The notes under the pieces were generated by a model. The model had not been told where the DNA came from, did no database searches, and worked only from the letters and a program-made list of their open reading frames with translations. 64,000 nt of DNA from SAR324 cluster bacterium (GTDB lineage Bacteria; SAR324; NAC60-12): positions 12,646 to 76,645 of the forward strand of contig JADGAV010000014.1 in assembly GCA_015231825.1 (NCBI GenBank), in the 5' to 3' direction. This document shows, one piece after another, positions 33,269 to 42,846 of the stretch. The translations under genes were made by a program, and so were the position numbers. Within the stretch, counting starts at the first letter, position 1; the number at the start of each line of letters is the position of its first letter.

Positions 33269-33526
33269 GAAAAAAAACGATTTCCGATTTGTTGGAAGGA
33301 TGGTCTCAAGCAGCTCTCATGCGGCGATCAAACCGTTTTAAGACGTGCTTTCATAAATTAGGTGAGTGTCCAGTGAAGACAGCCGAAGCATGACAATTGG
33401 ACTGTTCTGGTGTTTCCCGGTGAAATCGGGGCAGGGGAGGATGCGGTATGTCTGCCAAAACGGGATGGCAGTGAAGAGAAAAATGGCAGCTCTGCCCTCA
33501 CAGTCATCCTTCCATCAGGGATAGTG

Positions 33527-35230
33527 TCAAGGATTCCTTGATACTTTGTCAGTGAAAATCGAAACAAATTTTTCTTCGGCAGCAATCGTGCCGATCAGGG
33601 AAATTTCTGCACCGGCATCAAATATATAATCCGGCCCTGGATTGATAGCGGTTTCGCTGTCTGTGCGCACAGCGACGACCGAGCAACCGGTCTTTTCACG
33701 AATTGCTGAGTTTGCAATTGTGCTGTTTGCCAAGGCTTCAGGCATTTTCATACGAAAAACATGAAGGCCTTCCGCGACCATAATCACATCGCTGCGATGC
33801 AGGAGGTTGAAGATCATATTTGCCCCCATAGTCGCGTCCGACACCACAAAATCAACGCCGGCACGAGTGAGCACAGCTGCGGTGTGTTCCTGTACTGCAC
33901 GGCTGACAATCTGGACATCCGGCCGCAGACTTCTGCAGTAGATTGACAAATAGACGTTCATATCATCGTCATGGGTGGTGATAACCACGGATGGAGTGTT
34001 TTGGATACCTGCCGCTTCGAGTACGGTGCGATCATTGGCGTTTCCCTGCACATATTTTTCGTGATTGAGAATGCGTTCCGGCTTCATTTCGACAATGCGG
34101 TAGTCGATGTTACGGGCGGACAAGGTCTTGCCCACGGCACGACCGACACGACCGCCACCAATTATGACGACGGGGGTGTCAACTGTATGGTAGATGCAGA
34201 AGAGCATGTCATATTCCTGCAGCTGCTCTTTTGATCCGGCCAGTACGAGGACAGAGTTCTCGCTGATCAGTGTGTCTGATGTGGCGGGTTGGAAATTGCC
34301 ACGGTTCCAGATTCCGATAACACTGCAGTTGGTGGATTCTCGAATACTGCTTTCTTTCAAAGTTTTACCAACCAACGGGGTTCTTGCTGCTGTTGCCTCG
34401 GCGATGTAAAGATCATCAAAGGAACCGACGAGATGAGCCTGTGCGTTGCTGCTGGTGCGTCTTGCCATCGCACGTCCGGTCATGTTGCCGAGTTCCAGAA
34501 CATGGGTCGCCCCGGCAAGATGCAGAATGTCAACGGAATCAAGATCACGCGCTCTGGTAATGATGGGAATTGTTTTTTGAAGACCGCGCACTGTGAAGGC
34601 GACGTTTGTATTGACCACGTCGCTGGAAAGGGATGCGACCAGAGCGGCGTTTTGGATTCGCAGGTGCTGATAGGTTTCGGGGGAGCCGGGATCGCCGATG
34701 ACGACACGGATTCCGAGATCGTAAAACGTTAAGGCTTCTTCGAGATCTGTCACCAGCAGGCAATACTTATAGTTATACTGCTCGAGTCTCTTGATCAGAC
34801 TGGATGTCACCGTGTCATAGTGTATCAGAACCACATGCCCATGTTCATCTTCCGGCAGTGAAGTGGGCGCGCGTGCTGCATCCCGGGCTTCAACCCAGGG
34901 TTCATAAAAGAACTCGATGAAAGTAAATGGCAGCAGGATCAACATGAATAATGTGCCGGAAAGGAGGACGCAGATGGAAAAGACACGTCCGATATCGGTG
35001 TGAAAAGTGATATCCCCGAATCCCAGCGTCGACATGACCGTCAAAGTCCAGTAAAATCCAGTGATCCAGGTATGATCTTGTCCTTCAAGTTTCATCAGGT
35101 AATGGAACAGAATACTCCAGACTGTGATCAGCCCTCCCAAAAAAAACAGAAATTGCACCAGTACCTTGATATTCCGACGTTTGGATGGCTTCCGCCGGAT
35201 GCCCAGAATCTCAGATGTCAGAAACTTCAT
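33527..35230 (-). CDS. potassium channel with two TrkA/RCK domains
   Basis: The start is ATG 35230 (GAGG seven bases upstream). The product of about 567 residues has a two-helix ion channel: TM1 at about 22-45, selectivity filter TLGFGD at 68-73 and TM2 at about 85-108. Two tandem RCK-N Rossmann domains follow. The first (HVVLIHYDTV, about 135-144) lacks the glycine-rich nucleotide motif. The second (VVIIGGGRVGRAVG) has it. RCK-C domains follow each. Filter TLGFGD instead of TVGYGD is seen in related bacterial channels and still suggests K+ selectivity. It faces the DUF432-MscS genes tail-to-tail. Gating by NAD(H) or nucleotide at the second domain is likely. Confidence 0.88.
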   Translation of the reverse strand: MKFLTSEILGIRRKPSKRRNIKVLVQFLFFLGGLITVWSILFHYLMKLEGQDHTWITGFYWTLTVMSTLGFGDITFHTDIGRVFSICVLLSGTLFMLILLPFTFIEFFYEPWVEARDAARAPTSLPEDEHGHVVLIHYDTVTSSLIKRLEQYNYKYCLLVTDLEEALTFYDLGIRVVIGDPGSPETYQHLRIQNAALVASLSSDVVNTNVAFTVRGLQKTIPIITRARDLDSVDILHLAGATHVLELGNMTGRAMARRTSSNAQAHLVGSFDDLYIAEATAARTPLVGKTLKESSIRESTNCSVIGIWNRGNFQPATSDTLISENSVLVLAGSKEQLQEYDMLFCIYHTVDTPVVIIGGGRVGRAVGKTLSARNIDYRIVEMKPERILNHEKYVQGNANDRTVLEAAGIQNTPSVVITTHDDDMNVYLSIYCRSLRPDVQIVSRAVQEHTAAVLTRAGVDFVVSDATMGANMIFNLLHRSDVIMVAEGLHVFRMKMPEALANSTIANSAIREKTGCSVVAVRTDSETAINPGPDYIFDAGAEISLIGTIAAEEKFVSIFTDKVSRNP

Positions 35231-35442
35231 TGCAGGACCTCTTTCATTGAGCAACTCTCGAATGGTGACCCGGGATAATTCGTTGTTTCACTACACAAAA
35301 GCCACGCAAATCTCAAAAAGCGAATTTCGTCCTGATGCATCATTGTTTGTGTTATCGGACTGCATGCAGTTTGGAAGTTGGCTGGCTTCATCAGAGTTCA
35401 ATTTAATTGTATAAATGATAGTTGAAGTTTCCCGAGAGGCAA

Positions 35443-36075
35443 TCACCCGGTAATCAAGCCGCTTTGAGCAATGCCGTCAAAAATAAATTGGACTGCCAAT
35501 GCCGAAAGCAAGACCCCCATAATCCGGCTGATGACATGCATTCCCGTGACACCGAGAACCTGGTGAATTTTACTGGCCAGCAAAAGGGAAACTGCGGTGA
35601 AGAGTAAAATGGCCAGAAGCGATACGACGACAATCATTTGATGGGTATAGTTTCCCTTCGCATTAGCCATCAGCAGAATGGCGGCTCCCATCGAACCGGG
35701 ACCAGCGATCAATGGGGTGGCAATTGGGAAAATTGAAATATCCTGTTTTGATTCCGCCTCGCGTTCTTCTTCATCGATTGTTGACGTGCCGCCGGACGAC
35801 CGTGCGAACACCATGTCGATGCCGATCAGGAGGAGCAGGATCCCACCAGACGTTCTCAGGGCAGCGAGGGATATGCCGAAACCTGCTAAGAGAAACTCCC
35901 CAGCCAAAGCGAATGCAAGCAAAATTACTGAAGCAATCAAAGTACCGCGGATTGCCATTAATCGCCGATGTTGTGGAGTCCCTGACATTGTCAGGGCGGC
36001 AAAAGTGGCTGCAACGTCGATTGGACCAATCGTAGCAAAGAAAGTCGCAAGGGCTAAGCTGGCTGTTTCAATCAT
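35443..36075 (-). CDS. MarC-family integral membrane protein
   Basis: The 210-residue product has six membrane segments spread over its length. MarC hallmarks are FATIGPIDVAATFAALT (about 14-30), the LLLIGIDMVFA helix and the FPIATPLIAGPGSMGAAILL segment (about 117-135), with small-residue-rich helices. A charged loop (SSGGTSTIDEEEREAESKQD, about 94-113) separates two halves of an inverted repeat. The family was once linked to multidrug resistance but its function is not established; proposed roles include small-molecule export. It has its own spacer on both sides. No partner gene is evident. Confidence 0.88.
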   Translation of the reverse strand: MIETASLALATFFATIGPIDVAATFAALTMSGTPQHRRLMAIRGTLIASVILLAFALAGEFLLAGFGISLAALRTSGGILLLLIGIDMVFARSSGGTSTIDEEEREAESKQDISIFPIATPLIAGPGSMGAAILLMANAKGNYTHQMIVVVSLLAILLFTAVSLLLASKIHQVLGVTGMHVISRIMGVLLSALAVQFIFDGIAQSGLITG

Positions 36076-36682
36076 ACAGTTTCACCATTTTGAAGTTCAT
36101 CTTGCTAGTCAATGGATTAGCAATGAATTTAAAATATAATCCTGTGGAAACAAGGACGAATTTTGAAATGAAACCCTTTCAAAGTATATTTTCTAAAGAA
36201 CCCCTACCTTTTCTTCTTTTTTTCTCCAGCTTTCAAAATATCTATATCTGATGCAGGGGACGACCTTTCCCCAGTTTCCCCAGTTTCCGGATATTCTATG
36301 AAGTTCAGAATATAACCAATTGCCTGGAATCGTACCTGGTCCGGTTCATTTCCTCGAATGATTAGCTGTGGGATATCACTCGACCCTGGTGGCATAAACC
36401 TTCGATTATTGCGGGTCTTTCTATTCGCTGTTATTATGGGAAGGATTCGCTTAGCACTGGAACAGGAAATTGGAAACTGCATTATTGGCCTGACATGTTG
36501 GTGGCGCAGCGATTGAATCTGGAAATATCAATCTTGTAAACCTGAAATTTACCACTTTTGTTTATACCTGTCACAGCAATTGAAAACAAGTTTGAAATCA
36601 TTTCTATTTTTGCTATGTCATGGCAGACAATACAAAAAAGTTTCACTAAATATTTACAGGACATTTTCGACGAAAGGATAAA
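36076..36682. other. spacer between marC and Ca2+/Na+ exchanger
   Basis: About 600 bp without a supported gene. Two short minus-strand frames (36204-36664) hold a lone CIVCH and an M-P-P-G segment in different phases, which might be a decayed c-type cytochrome. That reading is too weak to call. No promoter of the sigma-54 set was found. Confidence 0.3.
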
Positions 36683-37627
36683 ATGATAATTAGTCTGGCA
36701 ATACTGATTGGAGGATTTTTTATTTTAGTGGTCGGAGCCGAAGCACTGGTGCGTGGAAGTTCAGCTTTGGCATTACGGTTAGGGGTCACTCCACTGCTCA
36801 TCGGATTGACAATCGTCGCGTTCGGTACAAGCAGTCCGGAACTGGTTGTCAGCATAAAAGCTTCTCTCGGCGGCAATGGTGCTATTGCACTTGGAAACGT
36901 GATCGGCTCCAATATCGCTAATATCGCCCTCATCTTAGGAATTACAGCTCTCATTTCACCCATTACAATCACGACTCAGGTCATTCGGCAGGAGATCCCT
37001 ATCATGATTATTGTCTCGGTGTTATTGTGGCTGTTGTTGTGGGATGGAACGCTGGAGCGTTGGGAAGGTGCAATATTATTTTGCGGCATCCTTTTTTACC
37101 TGGGATTCAGCTATTTTTCTGCACGTGGGGAAAACAATCCGGATCTGGCCAAAGAATTTGCAGAAGGGGTTCCGAAAGTAAAGGGAAAGGCCTGGGTAGC
37201 AGTTGCTTTGGTGACAGTTGGTTTGAGCATGCTGATCGGAGGAGGCAAATTATTTGTTGATGGCGCCATAGCCCTGGCAGAGTTTTTCGGTATCAGTCAA
37301 GCAATCATTGGACTAACTATTGTGGCGGTGGGAACAAGTATGCCGGAATTAGCAACTTCAGTCATGGCCGCCATTAAAAAGGAAGGAGATCTCGCAGTAG
37401 GAAACGTTGTTGGATCGAATATATTCAACATTTTGGGTATTCTTGGAATCGCAGCTTTGGTGCACCCTCTGCTCAGTCAAGACTTCAGTTCCGTTGATTT
37501 TGGAGTTATGATCGCCACTGCAGTTGTTTTGCTTCCACTCGCCTGGACAGGAATGAAGTTAGAACGATGGGAAGGAGCTTTGCTCTTAGCCGGTTATCTT
37601 CTATACCTTTTTTACTTGATTCAGTGA
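36683..37627 (+). CDS. CaCA-family calcium/sodium antiporter (YrbG-like)
   Basis: The 314-residue product has about ten membrane segments arranged as two inverted repeats. Each repeat carries the alpha signature: GTSSPELVVSIKASLGGNGAIALGNVIGSNIANIALILG (about 52-90) and GTSMPELATSVMAAIKKEGDLAVGNVVGSNIFNILGILG (about 217-255). The paired GTS-PE and GN--GSNI-N elements with their acidic residues form the Ca2+ and Na+ site. Length is typical of YrbG. It exports Ca2+ using Na+ or H+. The ATG is preceded by GAAAGG. Together with the P-type Ca2+-ATPase at 54342 the cell has two Ca2+ efflux routes in this window. Confidence 0.92.
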   Translation: MIISLAILIGGFFILVVGAEALVRGSSALALRLGVTPLLIGLTIVAFGTSSPELVVSIKASLGGNGAIALGNVIGSNIANIALILGITALISPITITTQVIRQEIPIMIIVSVLLWLLLWDGTLERWEGAILFCGILFYLGFSYFSARGENNPDLAKEFAEGVPKVKGKAWVAVALVTVGLSMLIGGGKLFVDGAIALAEFFGISQAIIGLTIVAVGTSMPELATSVMAAIKKEGDLAVGNVVGSNIFNILGILGIAALVHPLLSQDFSSVDFGVMIATAVVLLPLAWTGMKLERWEGALLLAGYLLYLFYLIQ

Positions 37628-37821
37628 GTGAGCCTATCGCAACCATGCACTTCGCCATTACCAGTAAAGCAATCGACGGGTTTAAGCATTAGTCATTTTA
37701 AAAAAGACTAATTCCTGCAAAAGCAATGAAAGTTTGGTTCAGATAAAATATAAAATTTGCAGGATTTGACTGTCAATCAATATTAACCAAGAAAAATAAT
37801 ATACAAAAAGAGGGGGAGAAA

Positions 37822-38050
37822 ATGTTTGAACACATGGCACTATTTGCTGATACCACCATCGCGATCATTTTAATCATTTCGATTGTCCTGAAATTTTTCA
37901 ATGTGCAGCCTTACTTGACAAGTTATGGGTTGAATTATCAATCTTTGCTTTTTTTATACGGCAATTGTCGGCTTTTCAGGCTCATTCATGAAACTATTCT
38001 CCCGCCATCCCCCACTTGAAAAACGAATTGCAGTTCTTCAAAATCGATAA
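37822..38050 (+). pseudogene. htpX: htpX remnant (M48 protease, internal deletion and frameshift)
   Basis: HtpX is a membrane zinc protease that clears misfolded membrane proteins. The first 48 codons encode its N-terminal membrane region (IILIISIVLKFFNV, then YLTSYGLNYQSLLF). A run of seven Ts then shifts the frame. With six Ts it reads on as YTAIVGFSGSFMKLFSRHPPLEKRIAVLQ, which joins the N-terminal G-x-GS-x-x-S-L motif directly to the HtpX C-terminal LFSTHPPLE-RIA-L motif. The roughly 200 residues between, including the HExxH zinc site, are gone. GAGGGGGAG still precedes the ATG. The result is a non-functional relic about one quarter of normal length; this reading rests on motif memory. Confidence 0.75.
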
Positions 38051-38189
38051 TTCATTGCGGGAGGACTTTGCAGATGCGTAAGAAAATCAAAGGGATGAAT
38101 TCTATTTTTGAATTTAATCAAATTGAGCCCCCATGCTTCATCTCCATGGTCCCTCCGCGATGGAAGCGTGGAAATGTTTCTATCTGGAG

Positions 38190-40766
38190 TCATTCTTTTG
38201 CCTGATCGCCGTTCTCTTTCTTGCTTTCTTCATTTAAATGGTACTTCTTTCGCAGTTGTTCCACCGCCTGTTTTTCCAGTTCCAGCTTCGCCTCAGTTTT
38301 GGCAGAACGTCTGATCATTTTTTCCAATTTCTGGCGGGATTTTGCCAGCTCTTCATAAAGTTTGGTCACCTCTTCTTCACCTTTTCCCTGCTGGCGTGCA
38401 TCCATCAAGGACTTCAAATTCAGCTCGATAAGTGAATTGGCTGCCTGTACTTCCTCTTCGGCTAATTCAGTTCGCTCTTGTGCAGCTTTGAGTGCATCTT
38501 CCGCTTCAGCCAGCAGGCCAGCCGCTCCTTCCTCCGGTTCGGCATCCAGATCAATTTGCTGGGCAGCAACGATCAATGCTGTCAAGGGCAGTTCAGGTAG
38601 GAGAAGATCTACAGTTTCCCCCGCAAAATCAATGATCTGCCCTGCTTTCAAGACAAGGGGCAAGAACACGAGACTGGCATCAGCGGAATGTTGGATGATT
38701 GTAGCATTACTCCAATCTCTGACAATTTCAGATTCTGCGCTGATTCGGTTTTGCTCCAGTTCCTCGCGTAATATCTCGGCGGTCTTTTCTGGATTCCCAT
38801 CTTCAATAGCCCTCAACACTCGAAGCTTCGACTGTTTCCAAAAAGGGGAGCGTGTCATCAGGTGAGCGAGCAATAACATCAGCGCTCCGCTTTGCTCTTG
38901 CTCGTACCATATATCGATTCGACGCTGATCAGCATCCTGCTTTTCCAGATGTTGCCATTCTTCGTCCCTGGCATCCAGCAGGACCAGATTGTAGCCCAGT
39001 CGTAAGGCACTGCGCAGGTTCTTTCCAAATTTTTTAAAATCCCCGTCGATAAACTGCTGTGTGTAGAGACCATGATGATTGGTCAAGATGGTATTTGCCC
39101 GTAAAGGACCCACTCCAAAAGATTGCAAAAGCAGGGATCCGCCAATTTCAAATGAAGGGGCATTGATCACCAATGGGAAAGCATGGACAGCGCTGGCTGC
39201 AATGTCGTCATAAAGCTCACTTTCAGCCTCTTCCTTCTGTCGCATTTGCTGCGGTCCGCTTCCCTCCAGGATGCGAACCAGGGTTGTCATTCCGCTTCCC
39301 CCTTCCAGCCAGGATGAAAATTTCAAAAGTCTGATTCTCCGGGAACGACTGTCAGAAAATGCCAGAATCTGGGGTCGCCAGTCTCGCGGATGTTCCAACT
39401 CCCGTGATATTTGCCTCAAATTTTCTTGAACCTGCTGAAGCAGGTAGGAGCGACGACCGTCGGACCAGCGGCTTTGTTTGGTCGTATGTTTCAGATACTG
39501 ATGCAGTGCAAATAGAACTGCCAGAGCCAGCATTCCGGATTTCCAGTCGATGGCCAACATTGCCACCAGACAAATGAGTGCTCCAGCCAGGCTCGCTCTA
39601 CGGTGAAACCACTTGAAACGAGGACGGAACGAAGGACTGGCTGACTTTGCTTCAAAGTAGGTTGCGTAGTTGAGCAGTCCATAGGAGATTAAGAAAAACA
39701 TCGCAACGACACTGGCAATCAGGTTTAGATTCCCGATACCCACGGTCAGCACAGCGATTGCTGCAGCCAGCAATACGCCGCGACGCGGATTGTTAGACGG
39801 TCCTACCCCTTGGGCAAAAGGATTGAGCACAAGAAAAATTTTGTCCGCTGCCAAGGATTGCAGAATCCTTGGTGCGCCAAGAAAAGAAGCCATTGCGGAA
39901 GAAAGGGTTGCCGCAAATACGCCAGCGACGATCAAAAATGGCAGCAAGGCAACCCGGTTCATTGCGTTGTAATCACTGAACATTAGGTTTTGAGGCAGAC
40001 TCCCGGCAAAAATCAGCGCCGCACCAAAATAAACCAGGATTGATAGTCCTACGGCAAGAAAAGTCCCCAGGGGTAAACTCTTACCTGGATCCCGCAGATC
40101 TCCTGACATTGACACACCTTGAGTGAACCCTGTGACAGCAGGAAAGAACACAGCGAAGAGTACCCAAAAACCCGGGCTTTCCGCCACAGGTTCCCAATTG
40201 GAAAAAAGAAGATTGCTGTCCCATTGCAGGTAACCACCGATAAAAAAGGAGATCAATGCCAGACAAAGAACTGCCATGACGATATATTGAAACCGGGTTG
40301 CCCAATCGGCCCCTTGCCAGGCGAGGACGAACAGTCCTGAGATTGCCAGAAGGGCGACGATTTGTGTGGACAGACTACCGCCACCGAATAGACCAGCGAG
40401 GACCTCGCCAAATCCGATGCAATAGAAGCCGATCGATATTGATTGAGCGAGAAAGAGCACCAATCCCAGTGCACCGCCAAATTCGAGCCCCAGGGTCCGG
40501 GAGATTAAATAATAGTCACCACCCCCACGTACAGTCAGATTGGTTGCGATTGCCGATAAAGAGATGCTGGTCAGTACTGTGATCACATTGGCAACCAAAA
40601 TAATCAGCAGAGCCTGCTGCATACCTGCGGCCCCAACCACATATCCCAGCCGCATAAAAAGGATTATTCCGAGGATGGTCAGAATACTCGGGGTAAAAAC
40701 TCCGGCAAAGGTTCCCAACTTGTGCTCTTCACCAGGAGGTATCGGCTGCTTTGATTGATCGCCCAT
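38190..40766 (-). CDS. APC/SLC12-like cation-chloride or amino acid transporter
   Basis: The 858-residue product opens with the SLC12/APC segment LGTFAGVFTPSILTILGIILFMRLGYVVG (about 17-45). About twelve membrane helices run to around residue 430, with the GGGDYYLISRTLGLEFGGALG loop of TM3 that is typical of Na-K-Cl and K-Cl cotransporters. A long cytoplasmic tail follows (about 440-858). Its first part resembles the SLC12 C-terminal domain, with hydrolase-like strands (RPQILAFSDSRSRRIRLLKF). Its last 130 residues are strongly charged coiled coil (AEDALKAAQERTELAEEEVQ). It probably moves K+ and/or Cl- in osmotic adjustment; substrate is inferred. It is divergent from the DksA-like gene. Confidence 0.82.
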   Translation of the reverse strand: MGDQSKQPIPPGEEHKLGTFAGVFTPSILTILGIILFMRLGYVVGAAGMQQALLIILVANVITVLTSISLSAIATNLTVRGGGDYYLISRTLGLEFGGALGLVLFLAQSISIGFYCIGFGEVLAGLFGGGSLSTQIVALLAISGLFVLAWQGADWATRFQYIVMAVLCLALISFFIGGYLQWDSNLLFSNWEPVAESPGFWVLFAVFFPAVTGFTQGVSMSGDLRDPGKSLPLGTFLAVGLSILVYFGAALIFAGSLPQNLMFSDYNAMNRVALLPFLIVAGVFAATLSSAMASFLGAPRILQSLAADKIFLVLNPFAQGVGPSNNPRRGVLLAAAIAVLTVGIGNLNLIASVVAMFFLISYGLLNYATYFEAKSASPSFRPRFKWFHRRASLAGALICLVAMLAIDWKSGMLALAVLFALHQYLKHTTKQSRWSDGRRSYLLQQVQENLRQISRELEHPRDWRPQILAFSDSRSRRIRLLKFSSWLEGGSGMTTLVRILEGSGPQQMRQKEEAESELYDDIAASAVHAFPLVINAPSFEIGGSLLLQSFGVGPLRANTILTNHHGLYTQQFIDGDFKKFGKNLRSALRLGYNLVLLDARDEEWQHLEKQDADQRRIDIWYEQEQSGALMLLLAHLMTRSPFWKQSKLRVLRAIEDGNPEKTAEILREELEQNRISAESEIVRDWSNATIIQHSADASLVFLPLVLKAGQIIDFAGETVDLLLPELPLTALIVAAQQIDLDAEPEEGAAGLLAEAEDALKAAQERTELAEEEVQAANSLIELNLKSLMDARQQGKGEEEVTKLYEELAKSRQKLEKMIRRSAKTEAKLELEKQAVEQLRKKYHLNEESKKENGDQAKE

Positions 40767-40977
40767 TTGGTCTCTTTAAAAGTTTAAAAATTTGCTATCC
40801 TGCTATGATTCTTGCACTTTACTATTCTTGAGGAAGATTCGCTATCAAAAAACCAAGATTAGCAAAGGCAAACAACAGGGGAATTACAATCGAGAAGGGA
40901 CCGTCAACTTGTGTGTCTAAAGCATTTTCCCCTGACAATGGCTGAAAATGACGACAATCTTTAGAAAGGAATAAACA

Positions 40978-41289
40978 ATGGATTTGAAGGAAATTGAGAA
41001 AAAACTGGAAGAACGCCTTGGTGAACTGACAAAGCGTCTTGAAAATATCGACGATCAGCTGGGGGAACTCGGCGACGATGATTTTTCTGAAATGGCAACA
41101 GAATCTGCAGATGATGAGGCATTGGAAGGTATTGGGCGAACCATCCAGGCGGAAGTCAATCAGATTGTTGTTGCCATGGGACGAGTTAAAAACGGCACTT
41201 ATGGAAAATGCGCTTCCTGTGGATCCAGGATACGAAAAGAACGACTGGATGCGCTTCCTTATGCAACGCGCTGTATCAAATGTGCATAG
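40978..41289 (+). CDS. short DksA/TraR-family zinc-finger protein
   Basis: The 103-residue product has an N-terminal coiled-coil half (about 1-70) and a C4 zinc finger: CASC (Cys78, Cys81) and CIKC (Cys99, Cys102), with the family stretch RIRKERLDALPYATRCIKCA. It is shorter than E. coli DksA (151 residues) and resembles TraR-like or short DksA homologues that modify RNA polymerase through its secondary channel. Acidic residues lie in the SADDEALEGIG segment (about 43-54), where the active tip is expected, but it is not the canonical DxxDxA. AAAGGA precedes the ATG by eight bases. Regulates transcription if it binds RNAP; target genes unknown. Confidence 0.85.
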   Translation: MDLKEIEKKLEERLGELTKRLENIDDQLGELGDDDFSEMATESADDEALEGIGRTIQAEVNQIVVAMGRVKNGTYGKCASCGSRIRKERLDALPYATRCIKCA

Positions 41290-41385
41290 CAGGCTGTCGG
41301 CTTTACTTGAGTGGTGTGTGCTTGAGAAATTGGGAGTATTTTTGAAAAAAGTAGCAAATGATATTTAGGAGGGCAGCATGTTTTT

Positions 41386-41676
41386 CTAAATATCCTGCCC
41401 CTTTTTCCGGATTTCCTGGTGCAGGCAATGAATCTGATCGATGAGATGCATGATAATCGGAATCGCCTCATCATTCACCCCCACTTTTTCTCGGAGTTCA
41501 TTGATCAGTTGCAGGCGTGCCAGGTCTTCCTGGTCGAATTCACTGCTTTCGGGGTCAACGGGGGAGATCCATTCTTTTTGAATACATTGAGTGATGACCG
41601 TCGATTGGACTTCCAGTACTTCCACTACCTCCCGGAGGGTGTATCGCTTTTCTTTTTTCATAAGATACGCTTTCAT
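41386..41676 (-). CDS. cbpM: CbpM chaperone modulator
   Basis: CbpM binds the J-domain of CbpA and blocks its co-chaperone and DNA-binding activity. The 96-residue product has a MerR-like helix-turn-helix (YTLREVVEVLEVQSTVITQCIQKEWISP, about 12-39) and then helical segments (DLARLQLINELREKVGVNDEAIPIIMHLIDQI) typical of the family. The start ATG overlaps the stop of the CbpA gene (ATGA); a second ATG five codons later is possible. Order and overlap are the same as in enterobacterial cbpAM operons, which makes the assignment secure even though sequence is divergent. Confidence 0.85.
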   Translation of the reverse strand: MKAYLMKKEKRYTLREVVEVLEVQSTVITQCIQKEWISPVDPESSEFDQEDLARLQLINELREKVGVNDEAIPIIMHLIDQIHCLHQEIRKKGQDI

Positions 41677-42572
41677 TTACGTGGGTTATAGGAATGAGAT
41701 TGACTCCATTTTTCGATCATTGTTTTCAGTTCATCATCAATATGAGAGGGCATCACCACTTTGAGAATGACCAGCAGATTTCCGCGTTTTTTCGTGCTTT
41801 GGTCCAAGACTCCCTTTTCTTTGAGCCGAAGGCGCTGCCCTGTGCTGGCTCCAGCCGGAATCTTCAGTTTGATCGGTTTTTCGAGCGTAGGGACTTCCAC
41901 GTCGGCACCGAGAATTGCTTCATTGAGAGAAATCGCTAATTCCATTTCCAGGTCCTGACCCATTCTCTTAAAAACAGGTGAAGGTTTCACCTTGATTTCG
42001 ACAAAAACATCACCTGGAGGCCCTGTCCCCGCTCCTGGAGACCCTTGCCGGGCAAAACGCAGCTTTTTGCCGCTTTCAATTCCTGCGGGAATTTTCACGC
42101 GGAGTACCTTTTGCGTTGGCAGGGTGATTTCTTTTTCTGCTCCCAGAATGGCGTCATGAAATTCCACTTCCATAAGATAGTATTGATCCTCACCGCGAAA
42201 TTGATATGCCTCTTTTTTGGACCCTTTGAATCCTTTGAAAAGCGATTCTAAAAAATCCTCGTCCAATCCTTCAAACGATTGGGTGTAACGTCCTCCTCCT
42301 TGTTGAGTTTCATAGTAAAACGGTCCTCTTTGTTCTCGCTGGGCGCTGCCGGACGGGAATTCAACTTCTCCAAGATCGAATTTTTTTCTTTTCTCAGGGC
42401 TTCCCAGCAAGTCATAGGCGGCACTGATTTCTTTGAATTTTCGTTCCGCTTCTGCATTACCCGGATTGAGATCCGGATGGTACTGTTTCGCTAGTTTACG
42501 ATAAGCCTCTTTGATCTCTTCCTGAGGAGTATCTTTCGAAACACCTAACGTTGAATAAGGGTCTGGGACCAT
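41673..42572 (-). CDS. cbpA: CbpA-type DnaJ co-chaperone
   Basis: The 299-residue product has an N-terminal J-domain (about 4-68) with the essential HPD at 32-34 (YHPDLNPG). A Gly-poor linker and two C-terminal substrate-binding domains follow (KVLRVKIPAGIESGKKLRFARQGSP and the second copy KLKIPAGASTGQRLRLKEKG). There is no zinc-finger domain, which separates it from DnaJ and places it with CbpA/class II J-proteins. It stimulates DnaK and passes unfolded proteins to it. cbpM follows with a 4-bp overlap. The gene faces away from the sigma-54-controlled cytochrome gene; the 346-bp spacer between them holds the operator pair described at 42735. Confidence 0.9.
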   Translation of the reverse strand: MVPDPYSTLGVSKDTPQEEIKEAYRKLAKQYHPDLNPGNAEAERKFKEISAAYDLLGSPEKRKKFDLGEVEFPSGSAQREQRGPFYYETQQGGGRYTQSFEGLDEDFLESLFKGFKGSKKEAYQFRGEDQYYLMEVEFHDAILGAEKEITLPTQKVLRVKIPAGIESGKKLRFARQGSPGAGTGPPGDVFVEIKVKPSPVFKRMGQDLEMELAISLNEAILGADVEVPTLEKPIKLKIPAGASTGQRLRLKEKGVLDQSTKKRGNLLVILKVVMPSHIDDELKTMIEKWSQSHSYNPRK

Positions 42573-42734
42573 TGGATCTCAAAGAAGGAAGTGAAATAAA
42601 TTGAATATTCTGCCTGCCTCTTTTTCGTGGTCAAAAACAGGCGGCCTCTTTATATTGAAAGGACAGATTTCTTTCTCCTTTATATTTAGCTTTTTCTATG
42701 CCGAATTGCCAGGAATTTTAAGAGTCATATTCGA

Positions 42735-42791
42735 GACTTTTGATGTCCGATAAAAGAGAAAACAGGCTTCGTAAAAAGGACATCTCATGTC
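42735..42791 (+). promoter_or_regulatory. operator pair (UAS) of cytochrome gene
   Basis: GACTTTTGATGTC (42735-42747, one base off) and GACATCTCATGTC (42779-42791, perfect palindrome) start 44 bp apart. The near one starts 68 bp before the -24 element. At the rimK and fusion-gene loci the perfect copy is the far one, so the order is reversed here. Confidence 0.75.
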
Positions 42792-42827
42792 ATCATTCGA
42801 TGATCAAAAAAAATTAAAAGTTAATAA

Positions 42828-42840
42828 AATCAATGATTAA
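42828..42840 (+). promoter_or_regulatory. IHF-like site
   Basis: AATCAATGATTAA fits WATCAANNNNTTR with one mismatch. It starts 19 bp before the -24 element. The preceding TTAATAAA is shared with the rimK promoter. Confidence 0.6.
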
Positions 42841-42846
42841 AAAAGA

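Noticed and set aside
36204-36664. Two minus-strand frames with CIVCH and an M-P-P-G segment, reminiscent of a decayed c-type cytochrome
   Set aside because: The fragments are in different phases, lack other cytochrome features and have no ribosome-binding site; one CxxCH can occur by chance.
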